Source: Christensenella sp. UBA4263 (lineage in GTDB: Bacteria; Bacillota; Clostridia; Christensenellales; Aristaeellaceae). From it: a DNA stretch of 64,000 nucleotides. Position numbers and translations under genes: made by a program. The notes under the pieces are model-generated. The model saw nothing but the letters and a program-made list of their open reading frames with translations. It did no database searches and was not told the origin of the DNA. Of this stretch, positions 60,475-64,000 are shown piece after piece. Where the stretch lies: NCBI GenBank assembly GCA_002395225.1, contig DGWH01000165.1:44548-108547 (forward strand). Direction: 5' to 3'. How positions within the stretch are numbered: the first letter of the stretch is position 1; each line of letters begins with the position of its first letter.

Positions 60475-60602
60475 CATGAAGAATGAACCTTCACACCGGA
60501 TTGCAGCCGCCCGACGAAGGGGCAGCAGGCACCCAAAGATCTCCCCCAGGCGGAGACGTCTCGGGCACGTCTCGGACAGGGCTGCCTGTGCCAAAATATA
60601 AT

Positions 60603-60631
60603 TTGACTTTTCCCATCCAATCATCTATAAT
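60603..60631 (+). promoter_or_regulatory. Strong promoter with no recognised gene downstream
   Basis: TTGACT (60603-60608) and a perfect TATAAT (60626-60631) are 17 bases apart. The transcript would start near 60638. The next known gene is the tRNA at 60859, about 220 bases on. A 19-codon frame lies between. Confidence 0.78.
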
Positions 60632-60656
60632 CTTGCGAGTCAGGCTCTTTTGCTCT

Positions 60657-60716
60657 ATGAAACCAGTCTTTCTGTTGAATCTGATGTTCCTGATCGGATT
60701 TTTCCGCTTTCGATAA
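60657..60716 (+). CDS. Possible 19-residue hydrophobic peptide
   Basis: The frame starts ATG 20 bases after the predicted transcript start and encodes a hydrophobic peptide with a basic tail (MKPVFLLNLMFLIGFFRFR). No good ribosome site is present. It resembles small membrane peptides such as type I toxins only in outline; it may be chance. Confidence 0.2.
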   Translation: MKPVFLLNLMFLIGFFRFR

Positions 60717-60858
60717 AAACAATCCGGATCGCCGCAGACTCAGGTTATCCTCAACGTTTTTTTCACATGCAGAGAGACATTTAAATCTGAGCCGGAATCG
60801 CCTTTTCCGCGCTGTCCGGGGGGAAAACTCAGATAAGCCGGAAGTGATATAAAAAACT

Positions 60859-60932
60859 GCACCCGTAGCTCAGCAGGATAGAGCGGCCGCCTCCTAAGCG
60901 GCAGGCCGTGGGTTCGAATCCCGCCGGGTGCG
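60859..60932 (+). tRNA. tRNA-Arg (anticodon CCU)
   Basis: A complete cloverleaf: acceptor GCACCCG / CGGGTGC, D arm GCTC / GAGC, anticodon arm GCCGC / GCGGC with loop CTCCTAA (anticodon CCU, reads AGG), variable AGGCC, T arm GTGGG / CCCGC with loop TTCGAAT, discriminator G. CCA is not encoded. Its gene end is 84 bases before a two-gene cassette, and tRNA 3' ends are common integration sites, but no direct repeat of the tRNA end was seen. Confidence 0.97.
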
Positions 60933-60939
60933 CTATGAT

Positions 60940-60972
60940 GAAAGAAGCTCCTCGTTCAGAGGAGCTTCTTTC
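60940..60972 (+). terminator. Hairpin after tRNA-Arg
   Basis: A 14-base perfect stem (GAAAGAAGCTCCTC / GAGGAGCTTCTTTC) with a five-base loop, 7 bases after the tRNA. The 3' arm is T-rich. Confidence 0.82.
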
Positions 60973-61015
60973 AGATAAGAAAAGACTTTTCCCAATTGAA
61001 GGGAGGGCAGGACAC

Positions 61016-61453
61016 ATGCTGCAGATTTTCTTTGGAGAAATGCCCGAGGCAATCTATAACACAGAAGTCTATTTTCAGAATGTGTATGAGGATGAGTGGA
61101 TCACAGACGATTTTGCCCGCGAGGTCATCCGAAAAGTGGATAAATCGGAGGTCCTGGATAAACAGGCAATTCAAAGCCCGGTTTTTGGCATTATTTCTCC
61201 TGAGCGTCTGTCCGGAGGAACAAAAACGCTCCTTCTTATGAAAAATATGCCGGATCAGGTTTTCAACGCCTCTACCTGTGGTGATAACTGTGCCCCATTT
61301 ATCTTAAAGCTGGCCAGAGAGCGGGATCTTACCATCAATCTGTATCACCTGATGAATTTCGGAAAGCGTTCGTTCAAAGCCAAAATTCTCAATGATGGTG
61401 TGACCGTAGGCAACATGGAAGAGCTGCTTTTCGAAGCCTGTAAGTATGTGTGA
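61016..61453 (+). CDS. DUF4869-like protein
   Basis: The 145-residue soluble protein begins MLQIFFGEMPEAIYNTEVYF and continues with NVYEDEWITDDFAREVIRKVDKSE, SPVFGIISPERLSGGTKTLLLM, STCGDNCAPFILKLA and HLMNFG. I recall this pattern as DUF4869, a family of unknown function in Clostridia. The region ISPERLSGGTKTLLLM is reminiscent of 'signature-like' ABC/AAA contacts, but no catalytic site is evident. The ATG at 61016 follows GGGAGGG; the upstream open frame runs through the tRNA and is not used. The ATPase gene begins eight bases after the stop, so the two are a unit. Confidence 0.72.
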   Translation: MLQIFFGEMPEAIYNTEVYFQNVYEDEWITDDFAREVIRKVDKSEVLDKQAIQSPVFGIISPERLSGGTKTLLLMKNMPDQVFNASTCGDNCAPFILKLARERDLTINLYHLMNFGKRSFKAKILNDGVTVGNMEELLFEACKYV

Positions 61454-61461
61454 GGTGTAAC

Positions 61462-62358
61462 ATGAAAGGTTCTTCCACCATTCGGATTCATAACCGCCGT
61501 GTGACCTTTACTCTGGAGATTGAACGGAATCTGACCATCCTTTGCGGGAACAGTGCCACCGGAAAAACAACGCTGGTAAATTATGTGGCTTACTATGAGG
61601 AGCTGGGCCCGAAAAGCGGTGTGAGCATTGAAAGCCCCAGGCCCTGTATCACACTGAGAGGATCAGAGTGGCAGGAAAAGCTTCAGCGGAATCATGGCTG
61701 CTTTGTTTTTCTGGATGAAGGAAATTCATTTATCCATTCAAAAGACTTTGCTCAAGCCATTCAGAAAACGGACCATTACTACATCATTATTACCCGCGCC
61801 AACCTGTTTCAGCTTCCATACAGTGTTCATTCCATCTTGGAATTACGAAAAACAACCAGCCGTTTCAATCACACCTATAATCATACCTATCCCCGATATG
61901 ATTTTATCCCGCAGTTTGACAGCAAGAAGCATCAATTAGATTATTACCTGACGGAAGATTCCAACTCCGGGTATGAATTTTTCTCATTTCTCGCAGACAG
62001 GGAAAGCATCCGGTGTCTTTCCTCCAACGGGAAGGATCACATTTTATCCGTACTGCGAAATGAAGAAGGGCAAAGAGGACTCATTATCGCGGAAGGCGCT
62101 GCCTTCGGTGCCTCTATGGCGAGTGTATACCAGTATTTACAGATGCATCCGAAGGAAATCATCCTCTATCTGCCTGAATCATTTGAATGGCTGGTCCTGT
62201 CCTCCGGCGTCCTTCAGGACAAAGAAACCAGAGAAATCCTGTCCCAACCGGAAAACTATATCGAAAGCCATGATTATTTCAGCTGGGAACGTTTTTTACT
62301 CACCTGCTGGAAGAAAAAACCAGGGGCACCATCGCGCAATATACTAAAAGAAAACTAA
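61462..62358 (+). CDS. P-loop ATPase partner of the DUF4869-like protein, likely frameshifted C-terminus
   Basis: The 298-residue reading has Walker A LCGNSATGKTTLVNY (about 26-40) and Walker B FVFLDEGN, so it should bind ATP. The rest (YYIIITRANLFQLPYSVHSILELRK, LSVLRNEEGQRGLIIAEGAAFGASM) does not match an ABC or AAA subfamily that I can name. Near the end a T6 run (62292-62297) precedes a strange tail ending GAPSRNILKEN. If one T is added, the frame continues as THLLEEKTRGTIAQYTKRKL, then NPYYLDDKNVEKIVLRMAG, to a stop at 62448-62450, which looks more protein-like. I infer a lost base. The ATG at 61462 has GAGG upstream. Confidence 0.75.
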   Translation: MKGSSTIRIHNRRVTFTLEIERNLTILCGNSATGKTTLVNYVAYYEELGPKSGVSIESPRPCITLRGSEWQEKLQRNHGCFVFLDEGNSFIHSKDFAQAIQKTDHYYIIITRANLFQLPYSVHSILELRKTTSRFNHTYNHTYPRYDFIPQFDSKKHQLDYYLTEDSNSGYEFFSFLADRESIRCLSSNGKDHILSVLRNEEGQRGLIIAEGAAFGASMASVYQYLQMHPKEIILYLPESFEWLVLSSGVLQDKETREILSQPENYIESHDYFSWERFLLTCWKKKPGAPSRNILKEN

Positions 62359-62491
62359 ATCCATATTATCTGGATGATAAAAACGTTGAAAAAATCGTTC
62401 TCCGTATGGCAGGCAAAGAAGATGGATTGGCGAATCGTGAAACGAATTGAAAAATCTTAATCGTGATGTCTTTGTATGATACCCGCCCAAA

Positions 62492-63818
62492 TCAACTGTT
62501 TCTGATCTTATGGGCAGCATACACAGGGACCACACGGATATCCTCATACGACCCATAGTTTTCCAGCGAAATTCGTACTCCAAAAGGTGACAGTGCGTGA
62601 GACGACAGATAACTTCGAAGACTCTGCATGCTTCCTTTGCCGGATGCTTTCACTTCTACAGGCAGAATGTTTTCTCCAGTCTGGATAACATAATCAACCT
62701 TTGCATTGGCTCCTGACCTGTACCAATAGTACAGGTCAGATTCCATATGAAGATCGGATGACTTGATCAGCTCCAGTCCTACTTCCATTTCAACGATGTT
62801 TCCACGATTCATTTCATCGAAGATCCTGGAGGCCATGAGTGATGCTGCGTCCAGACCACAGTATGTCAGATATACCCCCGTATCAAACAGAAGCAATTTT
62901 TTTATTCGTCTCCTTGCTTGCAGAACCCAGAGGGATCACGTCACAGGAAGAAGCCTTGACCGGATGAATCAGGCCGGCCCGATGAAGCATATCAACGCTT
63001 TCATTGAAAATATATGCACTGATCCCCTCAACGGCGGATGAGGATTTGACCTGCGAGCAAACATGATAAACCGCAAAGTCAAACACCCTTTTCAACACAT
63101 CCGGAGGTACAGGGCTGTCATATTTTTGAAAGTCATCCATAAAATTCATTACGATATCGCGATGGACCTTCTGACACTCTAAGATGCTCCCCGTACCCAT
63201 AAATGCCGATACGGCCTCAGGCATCCCACCAATCACCAGAAAGCTCTTGAATATTTCAAGTAAACGCTCGTGTGTGGAAGGCGGCTTTTCATTTCCCCGG
63301 TTCAGATAGTCACAGAGCATCTCATTCCCGGTTCCGCGCAGAAATTCACTGAACGACAACGGGTACAGAAACATGCTGCGAACACGACCTACCGGGAAAT
63401 TCAGTTTGTCCTTCCGACGTTTGCCATTCAGTAAGATTTCCAGAAGCGATCCCGCTGCGATCACATGTAATTCAGGCAGCTCTTCATAGAAATAGCGAAG
63501 GGCTGTAATGGCTCTTGGGCATGTCTGGATTTCATCCAGAAACAGCAGTGTCTTGCCTGGAAGAATTCGTTTTCCTGCCTCCAGTTCCAGAGCAGTAAGA
63601 ATTCTGCGCACATCAAAATTCCGATCAAAGATGACCTGGTATCGCTCATTCTCTTCGAAGTTGATCTCCACATAGTTTTCAAACTGTTCAGCGAAATGAC
63701 GCACTGCCGATGTCTTGCCGCATTGTCGAACTCCGCGAAGAAGAAGCGGCTTCCGATTCTATTCCGTTTTCCAGGCAATCAAAGCTGCATCCATATCACG
63801 CTGAATGTACACGAGCAT
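62492..63818 (-). pseudogene. Broken AAA ATPase of the DUF4143 type
   Basis: The gene begins at 63818 (ATG after AAATGGAGGG). MLVYIQRDMDAALIAWKTE is followed by a TAG (63761-63759), then NRKPLLLRGVRQCGKTSAVRHF with Walker A. TLLFLDEIQTCPRAITALRYFYEELPELHVIAAGSLLEI (Walker B and sensor) and GGMPEAVSAFM follow. A one-base insertion in an A7 run (plus-strand T-run 62897-62903) then shifts the frame, after which LLFDTGVYLTYCGLDAASLM and YWYRSGANAKVDYVIQTGENILPVEVKASGKG complete the DUF4143 nuclease-like domain. Members usually span about 400 residues in one frame. Two lesions make it a pseudogene or sequence error. It converges on the ATPase cassette. Confidence 0.86.
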
Positions 63819-64000
63819 CCCTCCATTTCAAAATTGCCAATCGTATTTTACACCAATGGCGTCAACCTAACGAAAAGTACAGAAAATAGCGTTGTAAAAC
63901 CGAACATTCGCTCAGGGCCTCACTGTTCGCATTGCTCCATTTACAAGTGCTACTTTAGGATGATTTCGCCCATCAATAGAGAATTTATATCGATAACTTG
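63819..64000. other. Window-end stretch, nothing recognised
   Basis: No coding frame, RNA or strong promoter was seen in the last 180 bases. Confidence 0.5.

Noticed and set aside
60859..61015. Attachment site at the tRNA-Arg 3' end
   Set aside because: No integrase gene and no second copy of the tRNA end were seen in the window.
62292..62297. Programmed ribosomal frameshift at T6
   Set aside because: No slippery A/T heptamer with downstream pseudoknot was evident; a deletion or error is simpler.
61016..63818. Toxin-antitoxin pair
   Set aside because: No nuclease, acetyltransferase or small antitoxin fold is visible in the intact genes.

Overview
The window looks like chromosome of an anaerobic Gram-positive bacterium of the Firmicutes, most likely a gut or rumen member of the Clostridia. 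The signs are YabN-type MazG fused to a methylase domain, a stand-alone zinc-ribbon membrane protein, the rpmH-rnpA-yidD-yidC-jag order, consensus sigma-A promoters, AGGAGG-type ribosome sites, TPEP-type proline linkers in an exported protein, no outer-membrane genes, and a tRNA gene without encoded CCA. I could not assign a genus. No CRISPR array, insertion sequence, rRNA or replication origin was found.

Layout. 1-11.6 kb: mostly leftward housekeeping genes (HU, mazG, a GtrB-type glycosyltransferase, a coiled-coil protein, coaD, rsmD, alr, a PHP phosphatase, an amino-acid kinase, rlmH, a CPBP-like membrane protein and a GT2-GtrA fusion). 11.7-13 kb: trpS with a structured leader. 13-32 kb: an envelope-glycan island of large polytopic proteins (two convergent PTPS-related paralogues, GT-C-like transferases, a YfhO protein, an MBOAT/SGNH acyl-transfer pair), a UGM-like flavoprotein, a YbjN protein and gene remnants. 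32.5-38.4 kb: a TelA-like protein and a polyamine uptake operon (potABCD) behind its XRE-cupin regulator. 38.9-43 kb: an acyltransferase, an exported Ig-like protein and an O-antigen-ligase-like protein. 43-46.5 kb: jag-yidC-yidD-rnpA-rpmH. 46.7-49.3 kb: pfkA and rlmD. 49.4-54.7 kb: a broken RhuM gene, a second MBOAT/SGNH pair and another polytopic protein. 54.9-60.4 kb: a hexuronate operon (uxaA-uxaC-kdgF-KDPG aldolase) divergent from a second phosphofructokinase. 60.6-64 kb: tRNA-Arg(CCU), a two-gene DUF4869-like/P-loop ATPase cassette and a broken DUF4143-type ATPase.

How the parts work together. The hexuronate genes would turn galacturonate or glucuronate and unsaturated pectin sugars into KDPG and then pyruvate plus glyceraldehyde 3-phosphate, next to a phosphofructokinase. 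The envelope genes supply lipid-linked sugars (GtrB-like, GtrA), transfer them outside the membrane (GT-C-like proteins), acylate them (MBOAT with SGNH partners) and may ligate them (WaaL-like). The pot operon imports spermidine or putrescine under a regulator whose own promoter carries a palindrome.

The most open items are the DUF4869-like/ATPase cassette beside the tRNA gene, with a likely one-base frameshift in the ATPase; tandem operator-like repeats at the hexuronate promoter; the trpS leader; and a strong promoter with no recognised gene upstream of the tRNA. Several breaks fall in homopolymer runs, so sequencing error and true decay both need considering.
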